A DNA stretch of 64,000 nt from Hymenopus coronatus (Eukaryota > Arthropoda > Insecta > Mantodea > Hymenopodidae), in assembly GCA_030762935.1 (NCBI GenBank), contig CM060900.1, positions 109,644,620 to 109,708,619 of the forward strand, given 5' to 3'. The notes beneath the pieces are model-generated. The model had not been told where the DNA came from and ran no database searches. It saw only the letters and a list, made by a program, of their open reading frames with translations. Position numbers and translations under genes: made by a program. This document shows, piece after piece, positions 23,906-36,060 of the stretch (the first letter of the stretch is position 1; each line of letters starts with the position of its first letter).

Positions 23906-25976
23906 TGCCAAATAAGAAAGCGCTATAGTCATTTTTCCATTCTGGTAATACGAGAATAGAATTTCAGTCATCACATAGCGAGCAGTTCTTAAGACTATGT
24001 TGTTAGAGTAGTTTGATGCAGAATAGCTACAGAAAGTTATATAAGTATAACATCTCCGTTATTTTCTTATGTATAGTAAATACATATGTGTACACCAGAA
24101 TATGCCAATACAACATTTATGAGGTTTTGGAGAATAACTGAGTAGAGATGCTGGTGATAAAGCATTCTGCAATTTTCAATATTGTACTTTCACCGTCTTT
24201 TATATTATTAATACATCCTTCTGTTAAAGCAGTCGTTGCACTTGTACATGTTTAGAAGACTGTGTGTGACAGAAAGAATCTCCAGCTGATTTATTTGTTC
24301 TTTATTTATTCATGTCTCTATAACATCTAAGTCGCATCGGCAGCTTTGTCTTTAGAACAATTTTCTCATCGACAATGATGTTCACTCGTTTGCTGTTCTA
24401 TTTATCCTTCGGTTTATTTACGTTGGTTTTTTTTTATAAACATTAAATTCGCAACACATTTACACTGCAATGCATATCTCCAGACTCTAGAAATAATCCT
24501 GGGTAGAGAAACATTTCCATCTTCCACCCGGAAAGCTAACATACAGCCTCTGGATTTGGCATGCCAACCTCCAGACCACAGAGTTGAGTCCTTGCTTGTG
24601 TTGTTGCGAAATGGGCTGCACCAAGGTCAGTATCAAGCAATTAGGGTACCACGTGTGTCAGCCCTCGGTCTGACTGGACTAGTGTACTGGTATAAAATAG
24701 TATAACACAAATACTGATTAGTAATGGAAGTACTTGAATGCAAAATGTCGGTGTATTAGATTTTTGGATGTTCTCGAGATATTTCGTAACCTCAATACTG
24801 TATTCTAATCCTTCGCTCGGATGGGTTCAATTGCACGGTTCTCGATTGAGAATGTCCTGAATGCTGTATTCGAACGATGCACTCGGATAGGTGAATCGAG
24901 ATCTCGTTTCGAGATGGTGCTGTCATAGCTACACCTACATTCGATTGGTGTTCATACTTAAAGCTTATTCATACGCTTGAACAATTGCCGGGAGGAGGGC
25001 AGCAGTGTGCTGACTGATGATAAGCATCCTGACTCACGAATAAGTCATTCTATTTTGTAATAGAATTTTCGGATATTCAGGTCCTATAGTTTATAATGTT
25101 TTACGTTCTTCATTGCCAATGTCTGCAATGTGCATATAAACACGCAGAGTGTATACTCATTAGTTACAGTTAGTGCGTACGTGCTTATATAATATATCTT
25201 ATCACTTCTGTATTCAAACAAAATGCTTTCCTGCCCTGATTAGCTTTAGAATCAGAGTAGCACAGCGTCCACACATACAGAGCAAAATAATTATGCTAGT
25301 GCGCTGCAGTGAATTGTTTAGGAGTCAATTATCCAAAATTACCATTAGCACAGCAGTACCATAATATACTGTATCTATCGTTTTCCTTTGTCATCCAATA
25401 CTTCCTGGGTATGCAAAAAATAGTAAACCCTAGCACCTATTTGTCAGCGTCTAACTGTTGTATTTTTCGTCCATCATTTGAATTGAATGTTTTATTTGAG
25501 AACAGGCATGATGAGAACTGAAGAACACCATGCGAGTGACAATAACGTAACATCACAGGAATACAAGTTGATTTCGATTAGCGAAAACCTTAATGAATGA
25601 TAGTTATATTCGAGAACTTGTATTCGATTGAAAGTTTCGACTGTTATTGTTGAAAACATTCGATTTTGCCCATCACCAATACTGATTCATAAGTTCCCCC
25701 GCCCTGCGCCACAAACTCATATTCGATCGTTGCTGACGAATGCCAATATCTATGTGTGTGATAAGATGAAGGAGAGAGAAAGTAGGACGGCTGCGGCACA
25801 TGCGCAGTCAACAATTTCTCCCGTGTGAGTCCTGAGCTCTCACCTATGCGTTGCATAGTTTAAAGGCCAGTAATGTTGGCTGGCGTATTGACAGAAGCCA
25901 CGATATATCAATAATTATTGCCACTCTATTTTACATCACATCTAAGAAAAATTAATTGTCGTGCTACAGGGCGGCC
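23906..25976. other. Spacer with a two-copy 66-bp repeat
   Basis: About 2 kb without a recognised gene. At 24791 and 24857 a block with CTGTATTC, CTCGGAT and GGT words is duplicated with a period of 66 bp. Short open frames (for example 25173-25521) show no motif I know. Confidence 0.4.
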
Positions 25977-26173
25977 TCTTTTTTTTTTTTTTTTTTTTTT
26001 TTTTGTAACCCGTTTACATATCCCCCCTAAATTTACTGTATGATTACTGGTCTTACTGTTCCTTTGCACAGACATATAACACCCGTGCCCAAGGCGGGAC
26101 TCGAACCCACGATCCCCTGCCCACGAAGCACCAAAGCGAAACGCCTTAGCGAGCGTGGCCATAGGAACCGGCT
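25977..26173 (-). mobile_element. tRNA-derived SINE A, no-hairpin subtype (tandem pair, left)
   Basis: The minus strand shows AGCCGGTTCCTATGGCCACG, B box GGGTTCGAGTCCCGCC, a body and a 26-base A tail (the T run at 25979-26004). It lies immediately left of a second SINE A in the same orientation. Confidence 0.9.
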
Positions 26174-26358
26174 CCCTTTTTGTTTTTTTGTTTATCCCCT
26201 ATTTACATCCCCCCCCCCTGTATGATTACTGGTTTTACTGTTCCTTTACACAAACATATATACATTGCACAAACATATAACACCCATGCCCAAGGCGGGA
26301 CTCGAACCCACGATCCCCTGCCCACGAAGCACTGAAGCTAGACGCCTTAGCGAGCGTG
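26174..26358 (-). mobile_element. tRNA-derived SINE A, head-truncated (tandem pair, right)
   Basis: Same B box and body as its neighbour, and a short interrupted A tail. The 5' head is cut at CACGCTCGC: the AGCCGGTCCCCATGGC start is missing and unrelated sequence follows. The second copy probably inserted into or beside the A tail of the first, a usual pattern for SINE pairs. Confidence 0.85.
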
Positions 26359-28811
26359 TCTCCCATAAGCGTCAGCCGCTCCTGCACTTTCATATACAGT
26401 AAATTAAAGCAAATCAACAACGTACTCCATTTTGTTAATACTGAGCATGCGTCATAGACGCTGCCTTAGAAGGGGCATAGCACTTTCTGTTCCCCTAACT
26501 TACAAAGCCAGGGGAATTGTCACTCAACAGTTTTACTGAAGAGAGCCTGCGCTCTAAAAACTTAAGTTTCTCATACATAGAAAAAAAAAATATTTAAAAA
26601 GGTCAAACCTAGTTATAAGGGATTGTCTGAATTCAAATACAGAGTTCAACTGTTAAACAAAAGCAATGATGATGCAGCCTAAGTTTCGGTTAACACTGTA
26701 TCAGAATCGGAGCAAACAATTAATCTATCTTGTGTTGATACATCGTAATTTCATTATTTATTATGAAAAAACAATATTTTCCCCTTTAACATTTGCGATC
26801 AATTTTCGAAGAAGGTATGTGGTGAGAAATAAACTTCTATGAATCGTGGTCCATCCATTTTTCGAGACTATCCCCACATCTAAGCAGTAGCAGACTTACT
26901 TTTGTCATTTGTGTGGTCATGGATTGAATTTTATTTTATACGCCCAAATGCTCTTGCTACCATTCATTGTTTTCGTGAAGAAGTCATGAGCTTAGATCTT
27001 CATTCAGTGGCACACGAATTTATATGCAGGAATTAACCTATGTCCCTTCTCACTGCATGCAGCACCACGGGCGCTGGGTACTGATGATACATGAAAAAAC
27101 GAGAAAGGAAATTTGGGAACGAAACGTCCCAAGCATAATTTTAGGGTACCTCCAGGGCATTAAAATCCTTAACATGGCTTACTGCGGAAGGGAAGTAAAG
27201 CCGGTGGTCCCGTGTAATGTTTATTTGCACGTAAAAGAACACAGACCTTGACGGAAGAAGGTTTCTGGGCAAAATACCACATTTTTCACGTCCACAAGTC
27301 GTGATTTCGTCCTACAGTACCATCTGTGGATGACGAGCTGATCCTTTGTCACCATGGCGCATAGCGGTGAATTTACGAACTAGAAATTCAACTTCGATCA
27401 CAGAAACATCGTAACGATGCCCTATGCTCCACTTAGGAGCTACAGGAAATTAACTACCCGGCATTTGCTTTTTATGAGGACTGCGGAAAACTGTAAGGTC
27501 CTAGCAAGATTTTCTGTAGTGTTTAATGCCCGCTTTTACTACTATGGCACCGCAGGCGACTGGCAAGATTATAATCACAGTCCTCCCGTTCACGCGTCTA
27601 TGCCTTAACGACCGCGAACACCATGTCGGTAGGAATGTATAGAGATTCAATATTTTCGCCGGAAAACGAACGAGCTTAACAACTCAAATTAATATTATTA
27701 TTATTTAAAATGAAAATTAATTAACTATATATTCAGGTTGCGTAGACCGCATTAACCGGCCGGGAGGAACTCGGGGCGTTAAACACTTCCGAACCCTATC
27801 CATGACGCCTCTAATGGGCAAAGATGGGGACGCAGCGGTCGGGCTGTAAGCCTTGGCCCGACTTTGGGCTATTGTGCCACGGAGTTTGTTTTATATTCAA
27901 TTTAGAGACAATTGAAATGTTTTCCACTGTACTATAATTAAATACATTTTATTTTGGTAATTGCAGTAAACATTTTATTGCATTATCCTTCCTCCCCTCC
28001 AAATGTATAACAACAAATCGGCGCCTATGGCATGCGAATATAAAACTACCAACCCAACTGTATTAGCGTATTACGTTTAAATAGCGATGCTTTTACTTAT
28101 TTTAAACACATTCATTAAGAATTCATCTGTATCCATTATCACCAAACTTAAGGTTTAGCAAGCGTCTAAAGTTTGTTCTTACCTCGTTTACTGCGCAATT
28201 TCTGATGCAATACACGTTATTTGAAACCAATTATTATATAAACACCAAACTAAACCTAACCTCGGGTAAATAAATCGAAGCAAGATGACCCTGTCGATGC
28301 ACTGCCGTTCACCGTTCGCTACGGCTTATCAGCCTTCACTCCCCTCATAGTCGTTTCTTCCCTTTTCTTTTGCTCTCTGCTTAGAGATACTCTTGAATAC
28401 TAATCGTTAATATAAACTCATTTGGATCTTGCAGTGTCTTTCGTCAAAATATTGGCGGAATTTCCGAATAAACCGCATAGCCACAAAGTAGTCACTAGTG
28501 ACCAAAACATCAGTTAATCAGTCAAGGTAGACATGGAACAATAGTTCGAGATTTTTTCCTAGTTTTTCTCAGTCTTCATAACCGACAAATGCTGAGAAAG
28601 TACCCTAACATAGGTCGGGAAGGTTTCCTCCTCAAATTCTTTTTCCCAATTATCATTTTATTTCATGTATCCTCTAGGTCCATCGCCTTTGCTGCTGTGT
28701 GAGTAATAGTACGCATTAACATTACTAAAAGAAATACATTACTGCACATCGCAAATGCCACTGACTGAAGCTCTAACTAATACTGTTGAGGTGTGAGGAT
28801 AGTTACAGCTC
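26359..28811. other. Spacer with a SINE B fragment and a GC-rich patch
   Basis: No gene is recognised in about 2.4 kb. A 3' fragment of SINE B lies at 27511-27562. A GC-rich patch at 27745-27890 includes GGGCTATTGTGCCACGG, which resembles GTGCTGTTGTGCCATGG at about 52010; both may come from one unrecognised repeat. The frame at 27024-27251 has no known motif. Confidence 0.4.
27511..27562 (-). mobile_element. SINE B 3' fragment
   Basis: GTAGTGTTTAATGCCCGCTT and the following CGCAGGCGA match the 3' end of SINE B, inverted. The rest of the element is absent. Confidence 0.7.
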
Positions 28812-29654
28812 GAAAAATCTTGTGTGTTCCATTCACATGACCTTCTCTAGCTGCTCCGCACACAAACTTACGAAAGATTATTCTTATATTCCCTTCATTC
28901 TAATCGAGATAAACATTAGCAGAAATTGTCTTATTACTTGATTTTTGTAAGTAGAAGGGAAATAAGGGAAAGCACTAGGTTAAATTGATAGTCAAATCTT
29001 TTAAAAACCGGTCGCTATGTGAAGTAATTGAAATTCCGTTCTCTTTGCTTGTCAGAAGTAACCAACAGACAGACGAAAGAAAGATGACCTACTGCTCGAG
29101 AAAGCTTAAGTAGCTTAACACGGGATATCTCGGAAATGGTCAACTCTACAACACAAACATATATTAAATAAATTGCATGTTTTAACGAGATCTACGTTTT
29201 TGTGTAGTAAGATTTGTATACTTCTTACGGTTTACACGTCACGCGAAATTCAGCAAAATTCATCCAGAATGAACAGGTCTTCAGGAGCTATGCCGAGAAA
29301 ATTTAGGATATAGATTTTTATTTGTAGTGTAAATATCTTTAATATACGGGATTTTAATTCAAATCGTTGCAGCCATTTTTGAGAAAAAGAACATTTTCAG
29401 AAAGTTGTCCATGTAAAGGGTAATTTGGGGTGGGGTATACTAAACATAAATACAAGTTTGGTATTTTACTGTGTTTTAGTTTTTGAGCTATGCTGCCCAC
29501 AGACACAGACTTTTTCCTAAAACTGCTATTTTTGGACACAGAGACGTCAAAACACATCTTTACGGCAAAATCTTGACATCGAATTTTTTAGTGAAATACA
29601 ATACCTTGTCTATCTACCATTTACATTGTGCATTCGTGCTAGAGAAGGTAAAAA
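28812..29654 (+). repeat. Family R repeat, complete copy (R11)
   Basis: From AAAAATCTTGTGTGTTCCAT to GCTAGAGAAGGTAAAAATAA, about 0.84 kb with all family blocks. It ends about 25 bp before the fold-back element. Confidence 0.85.
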
Positions 29655-29855
29655 TAAATCCAACGTGAGTAGTGTACAAAGGAGGAATTCTGGCGCACGC
29701 TAAATTGTGCAAACTGGCGGCAATTTTAGCGGATTTCCCCAGTATTTAACGGATTTCTCTGATTTCAGCTGCTTTTCTCTAATAAGGCAAAAGTTGTTTT
29801 CTCAATATTTTGACATATTTTAACGATTTTTAAGCAGTTTTCTATCCATTTTGTA

Positions 29856-30055
29856 GGTCGTGGTCGAAAAGTAGGCATTGCTCCTGAAGTTTCGCTCCTT
29901 ACGGTGTTGAGCATCATCAGAGGACTCGACGCTGTCCGAAAAGCCTAACTACATACATAAAACTGTAAAAGGCTGGACAATCTATAAACGCGATCAAAAC
30001 ATATAGAAACATACAGAAATATTATAAAACGTAAAAAAGCCTGGAAGAAGCTTTA
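29856..30055 (-). mobile_element. Possible solo terminal repeat of a Penelope-like element
   Basis: This block interrupts the left arm of the fold-back element. It contains the hammerhead-like motif annotated separately, and both its composition and its lack of similarity to the right arm mark it as inserted. Penelope-like retroelements carry such motifs in their terminal repeats, so a solo repeat is the simplest reading. I could not define its ends. Confidence 0.4.
29882..29924 (-). ncRNA. Hammerhead-ribozyme-like motif
   Basis: The minus strand reads TCCT, CTGATGA, then TGCTC with an 11-base loop closed by GAGC, then GAAAC, TTC, AGGA. That is the conserved CUGAUGA and GAAA core, a 4-bp stem II plus a U-G pair, and a 4-bp stem I (UCCU with AGGA). 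The cleavage site would follow the C of UUC. Stem III is essentially absent, as in the minimal hammerheads reported in Penelope-like elements, so a single copy may be weak or need to dimerise. Confidence 0.55.
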
Positions 30056-30419
30056 TTTCAAATCTTATAGTTTTGTCATGTTTTTCCCTAATTTGGATTT
30101 TTAAAGACATTTTGCATTCTGTCACAGTATATTTTGCTATCCTTTAAGCAAACTTTTGCTTGTTAAAATGTTAACATGTGAAGCAAGAGATATGCCCTGT
30201 ATGATTTACAGTCTCTCTGAGGCGTGTACATCTCTCCTAACATTACCTTCAAAATGCATGGAAATAATAAAATAAATTATGAATAAACGTAAACATTAGT
30301 GAGAAAAACGTCAAAAATACTGAAAAATGACAGAAATTACTGTAGAAAAGTATACAATTGTTGTGGAAATGTCATAAATTAAGAATAACATGCCAAAAAT
30401 TACTAGAAAAAAAAAACTA

Positions 30420-31640
30420 AAGCTTGACGAAAATATCAAACCCAGAGTCTAACTACCTTCAAAACGGCCCAAAATGTTCTAAATATACCTTATACGCTGC
30501 TCCAAAATCCTAAAAAAGGAATTCCAAAAAATGTGTTCAAAGCATGCTGAAATACCTATCTATCGCCCGAAGGTCTGAGACCTGGTCTTGAGCTCTGAAT
30601 ACTTTAAAAATGTCATAGGTGATCTGAAAGGACACACAAAATACTGCAAAATACTGAAAAAATAGCCCAATATGTCCTAAAATGCCTGTAAAAGTGTTCA
30701 AAATCATTAGAAATCATTGCAAAATACCTACTGTAAGTATCCTTAAAATAGGTAAAATATCTGTCTTAGAGTCCTAAATACCCTTAAAATAGCATATAAT
30801 TCCACTGAAGCACTCTGAAATACCCTATATAACACTTACTGTACTTTCAAAACGTCTCAGATTGACATAAATAGTGAACTAATTAACCTAATCCATTACC
30901 TGAAAATTCCTGTAGTAGAGCCCCAACGGCTTTGAACGAATAAAAGCATTCGAAATAGCTGTTTGAGCACTCAAAAAAACTTATAGGATTGCCATAAATT
31001 ATTTGCAAGAGCACAGAAGACAATACAAAACACTTGAAGATAATGAAAGAGAGCCAAGTGTACAAAAAGCATAGAAAAGTGCTAAAAACTCGCCAAAACA
31101 AAAAATATCACAAACACGATTGAAAAGAGCTAAAATACGGTTTTAGAGTTCTAAATGCCCTCAAAATGGCATATAATACCATTAAAACACACCGAAATAC
31201 CTGTTTTCCAATACTCAAAGTATCTTCAAAATGCTTCGAAAAGATAGGAAAAGGAACTAAAATAGCTGGAAAATACCTGTACTAAAAACCCAAAAGCCCT
31301 CAAAATGTTATGGAATCGCATTAAAAGTGACTGAAGCAACTGTTCCAGCACTCGAAGAAGCTTTAAAATTCCATAAAATGATTGAAAAGAGCTTTAAAAC
31401 CACTAAAACCTATCAAAATACCGAAAAAAATATCCTCAAGAGCTCTCAAAACATGAATGCACGAGTGCTACAATGACTAAGAGATGTTAAATCGCGGAAA
31501 AATATCCTCAAAATCCCTGAAATGTGTGCACATGCATCCTCTATAAATTGTTACAGGGGCCCAAAATGAGGTTAAAGGGACGTCAAAATACCTTCATTAT
31601 GCTACGAAATGACTGAAAAAGAGCTAAAACTCGTTAAAAC
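30420..31640 (+). repeat. Decayed tandem array (about 140-bp units)
   Basis: Related units can be traced at about 30757, 30909, 31138 and 31277. Each carries a TAGAGTCCTAAATGCCC-like start, CTCAAAATGGCATATAAT, a CACTCAAAGAAGC-like block and ATTGAAAAGAGCTAAAA. Spacings of 152, 229 and 139 bp suggest units of about 140 bp with larger compound steps. The plus strand is rich in A and C and poor in T and G. Every open frame is short. Confidence 0.6.
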
Positions 31641-31845
31641 ATGTAAAATAATGAAACAGTCATCAAAATAATCTAAACTGCATAGAAAAGTGCTACAAAT
31701 CATTAAAACATGTCGGTACACTGAGGGAAAATACTGTTGCCAACATGACAGAAAACCCGCTGAATCCTGAAAAATCATCTAAATATAAGAAATTCGCTAA
31801 AAGTTACCACCATTCAACGCAATTTAAAGTGCACCAGCTCCTTCC

Positions 31846-34840
31846 TAGCTAGTAGCAGTACATTTTACCTCCCCCAAAATATGGTTGAAAACTACCGAAG
31901 TGTAACATTACAAATTAAACCTTGTATTTTCATGTCACGCTACCATTTTCTTAATGTCGGTTTGGTTATTCACGTTTTATAAGGCAATATGGATAAACCT
32001 TGTCTACATGTCGCTGATGAAAGCTCTCAGACATGCAAGTTTCGTAGTTGTTATCCAGTTTAACGACACATGCAAATAGAATGACGAAGTATGTCGTAAC
32101 TGTGTGCCAATCGCAGTGATACACTTTCATAAAGATGGTTAATGAGGACAGTGTGCTTTTCAGTTTTATCTGTTAAAAGGAATTAAAAGAACACATAACA
32201 CGTTCCTGTATATTCTCTGGAGTATTGGAATATCGTGATAAATAAGTACTTCAAAAAATGAGTACATTCAATCTTTTACATTAAAATAAGTATATGACTA
32301 TGTGCTATTTAAAAATTTAGTACAGTGACACATCTTCAAAATGAATAAATACAGAAGTATGACAAATATATCCACATATAAAATGTTCAACGATTTACAT
32401 TTTTGCAAATCCATTTGACACTAACGTTCATAGTTTTCATATCATGATACGGAACATGATTCATGAATCGCCATATCGTATTCGTTTTCATCTATTCGTA
32501 TACACACACCTACACATTTTAATATGCTAAAATATAATATAACAGGAGGAGAAAGAAAGGTCAACCATATACGGCATTTACAAACTACTAGTTTCAAGTC
32601 AGTCAGTAAATGAAATACGATTTTGAAACACAAATTGATTAAATCATTTCCCAGGGTTAAGTAATGCAACGTATTGAATTAGATTGGAAAAACGTCGTAA
32701 AACACCAATTGAAATGTGAGCACTAAAACTGTTTCAAATAAATTCGCATGTGGAATACAGTTGCCTCTATCCAAACAAGGATTATTTGCTTAAATTCACT
32801 AATTGACGCCCTGCAAGATAAATGACTGCACACCAGCATAACTGTTGTAAATATCAACGACGGTCATATCTTTAACATATGTGTATTTTAAGAGTAGTTG
32901 CTGGCATTGATGTCAACCGAACGAACAGAATTTCATCAAAAGTAACCAGAACACTTATAACGGGGGAAATATTTCACAGTTGACTTTTGGTGAATCCCAA
33001 TAGCTTGTGTTCCCTGTTCAACAAGTTACGTGTCTCCTTTTTCCACTGAACTCAACCCGTCATTATTTACTGGTACAAGGTCTTTGGCGCGTCGGCAAGC
33101 TGTACCTATTACGTCTATTAGTTTCCTAGGGGGTTGTGGTACAATACAAATGGAAATTGAGGTGACTGCTGTTTTGAGCGGAAGTGGCGGAGGAGTTCAA
33201 ATGTCATCGCGAATCACCTTTACTGCTACGCCTGCTGTGTAGGTTCATGGTAAAAGTCTCTATTATAATATTTAGAATGCAGACACGCTCTCTGACAATG
33301 CACATAGTGTATTATTTCGTTAGCATCGCAAAAATAGTTGCTTTTCATGTATCCAACAAGTTAAACGTTTCACCGGCCTGAAAATGAACATTTTAAATGA
33401 CATAAATAAGAATAATGGTATAAGTAAAATTTATAAGCTACCTGTATTTTGCTGTATAACTGTGCATGCCCGCGTATTCACGCTACCTCTGAAAATTCCC
33501 TTATTGCATCGAATTAACCAATATTTGGATTACTTTTGTGTCGACTGGCGATGTACCGCCACCATCGCCATATCAAGAACTTGTACTTGAGCAACAATAA
33601 ACATTCTCTTGAGCAAACCGCCATAGCGAGGGATGCACAGCTTTAGAAAGTGTTGGGAATTCTTCGCAAAATTCTTCATTTCTATGTCAAGTTGGGCTTT
33701 CGTTCATGTTTTCATTCATTGTTTGTTCGAAACAGTAAAGACCTCTAGGCAGTGTTTCAGTCAGATTTTCTGACGTGGAGAGGATTAAGTATCAGTATTT
33801 GTTTTATATTTATACCACTAATAATACTTTAACTTTTTACTGTTGTTTTCATTCAGCCCTTGAATAAAAGCTAACTCAAAAATATTTTACTGTCGTTTAG
33901 ACCATCGTGATTTTGTATTTCTGAGCAGTGCAGGCATATAACTCTCCTGGAAATGTTTGATGAAAGCCAGGGGAGGTTTGTTTTTAAGTTTTCAAATTTT
34001 GTTTGTTTATGCATTCCCGATTAGTGTCATACACTTACTCTCATTATTTTCACTAACACATGTGACTTCCAATGCTGAGGCTTTTTTTTTAATTACTTAA
34101 AGTTAAACCCTGAGATTTGAACTGGAATGCTTCACTGTCATTACTTTCTACAACTTCACGCTTTCTTGTCACAAATCTATCCATGCTGTCCAACAATAGA
34201 ACAATCACTGTTACAAAAAATTGAACTGAATACGCCAAGCTACAATCGTCATTGTTTACACAAGCTGTTATAGAATTACCCTTAATGTCATCTCAGCTAA
34301 TCAAACCGAGAGATGTTTATTGTTTAGTTTACTGGTACTACCGATACAATAGTTACGCTGACTCACAATTCGCAATGTACAGTCTGCGTCGAAAAATTTC
34401 CACGACTTTCTGTATTTTCAAAATGAGAAGCATTAGTGCTTATAATAAAAAGAAGAAGAAAAAATACTTCCCTGGCAGATAAGGAATTCTTCTTTAACGA
34501 GCCGGTGAAATTAGTTAATGAGAGGGGCGAAATCCCCCCATCTCCCCCGTTAATTCGAACCCTGCCTCTAGGAGGGCGCACCCTCAAAAACGTTCTTGCT
34601 ACGTCATTGATAACACTTCGTGCTCTGGAAGCATGCAATTTCCTTCAGGTTTATATGTACTAAGGTATAATAATCTGTTATATATGGTGTTTAAGTGTAA
34701 ATTAAAGATGCTATTGTTATTTGTAAGAGCAAATTTAATATGCATTATTGTATATGTATTGCAGTTCATTGGTAAATGAGTCACATATATTAATTATTGG
34801 ATAGAGCATATTGTATGCTATTGAATGATAAAAGTGACAC
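31846..34840. other. Spacer without recognised gene
   Basis: About 3 kb, mostly AT-rich. At 34495-34600 a GC-richer patch contains, on the minus strand, AGGGTTCGAATTAAC, a B-box-like word, without a matching A box. The frame at 33030-33242 and others have no known motif. Confidence 0.4.
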
Positions 34841-35041
34841 CACAACGTAAAGCATGCCACAAACAGGGGGCGGTAATAGGGGATCGGACGCCCCGAACAA
34901 GTATACAAATATACCAGCAATTTGGTGAACATTCAGCGAGTTCGTGACATACTGACCATAAGTGGCATCTGGGATGTTCAAGAACAGGCCAGGTGAGATA
35001 AAAACCCTCTGTTTTGTGAACAAGCTGGACTTCTCTTCGGG

Positions 35042-36060
35042 ATGGCGAGAGGTAAACATCGCAGAGCCGCAGCCTCAGTAAAGACCTCCGCCGCTCCCCA
35101 GCATCTGCCGGCAGGGAGATCTCACCGTCACTGACACCCAAGCCAGTCCCGGCAACACCGCCGCCGTCCCACCGGCAGTTAGCACCGCTTAAGGCAGCCA
35201 CTGCCACCGCAGGAGATCACGCAATTGCCCCGGTTTGATGCCGTGATTCGCGGGGTTTCTAGGGATCTTTCCACTTGGCATTTTCTCGCGCAGTCACAGA
35301 GGCCTTCTTACTTAAGGGCCACTCGCATTTTTTGCGACCGGGTAACAACGCCGCTCTGCAGGATAGAGCTAAAGGACCGCGACGATCTCGAAGTTGTCTT
35401 GGCGTCGGGGTTTCCCTCGTTAGGGCGACACCTGTGCGTCGAGGTCAGCTGCCGATGCTGCTATTCCTACCGGCACAGCCAAGGAACCTGCTCCTCGCCA
35501 CCGCGGTTCCACTTCTGCGGCGCACAAATCCTTCACCGCGGAGTGCTCTGGGCACGACCTTCGCCGCAGACGCCGGTTCTGTGTCACCTGCGGCGGCAAG
35601 AACACCTCCCGGCAAGCACCTTGCCCTCGCAACCCGAAGAGCAGCCAACCAGCCAGCCCGGACAGCACCACTTCATCCAGCTCCACAGCACACACTACCA
35701 TCACCAGATCCGGACTTCACCCAGGAATTTCAAGGCCCACGTGACGCCATTCAGGGCCTTCAGAACCTGAGATCCTGAACTTAGCGCGAAGCTGACGGCC
35801 CTGGAGGAACGGAGTCAACGGAGGCCGCCAACGCCAAGATAGTAGAGGTATTCAAGCAGCAGCTTGAGGAATACGCTGGCTGGCTACAAAGTTTCATCAG
35901 GGCCCAATTCGGGCTGCATCGGGTTGACGTCGCGAAGGTCGTCAAGGAGCAGGTGAGACCCCTCCAGACGGCGGTCGAGGACTCTCGACCTGCGGAATAT
36001 TGCCCGGAGTGGTCAGATACTCGGAGAGGCTACTCAAGACGTCCTAAACCCTAGCAATTT
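35042..36060 (+). pseudogene. Retrotransposon ORF1 (gag-like), broken
   Basis: A GC-rich block in AT-rich surroundings. It opens with ATG at 35042 (MARGKHRRAAASVK), then a Pro/Ala-rich part. In another frame comes RGVSRDLSTWHFLA and RATRIFCDRV, then Cys/His segments: YRHSQGTCSSPPRFHFCGA, and in a third frame RRRFCVTCGGKNTSRQAPC. These resemble CCHC zinc knuckles of non-LTR retrotransposon ORF1 proteins with some ligands lost. A coiled-coil-like tail follows (EVFKQQLEEYAGW, KVVKEQV). At least three frameshifts or stops break it. No reverse transcriptase follows, so it is a 5' fragment. The clade is uncertain (R1/Jockey-like by the knuckles). Confidence 0.6.

Larger units (their letters stand above)
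29681..31845. mobile_element. Fold-back element with long diverged inverted arms
   Basis: The left arm (29681 to about 29855) and the right arm (about 31676-31845) are reverse complements over about 170 bp at roughly 70% by eye. For example, left reversed AATTTAGCGTGCGCCAG faces right AATTTAAAGTGCACCAG, and AAATCGTTAAAATATGTC faces AAATCATTAAAACATGTC. The arms are strongly strand-biased (T-rich on the left, A-rich on the right). The interior 30420-31640 is a decayed tandem array. No transposase is seen and I find no clear target duplication. The family is unknown to me. Confidence 0.65.

Noticed and set aside
30420..31640. Tandem array as a CRISPR array
   Set aside because: Units are about 140 bp, diverged and without short constant repeats and unique spacers; the setting is eukaryotic.
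35225..35778. Overlapping 181-, 167- and 94-codon frames as separate genes
   Set aside because: High GC lowers stop frequency on both strands. The meaningful signal is a single ORF1-like protein spread over three frames.
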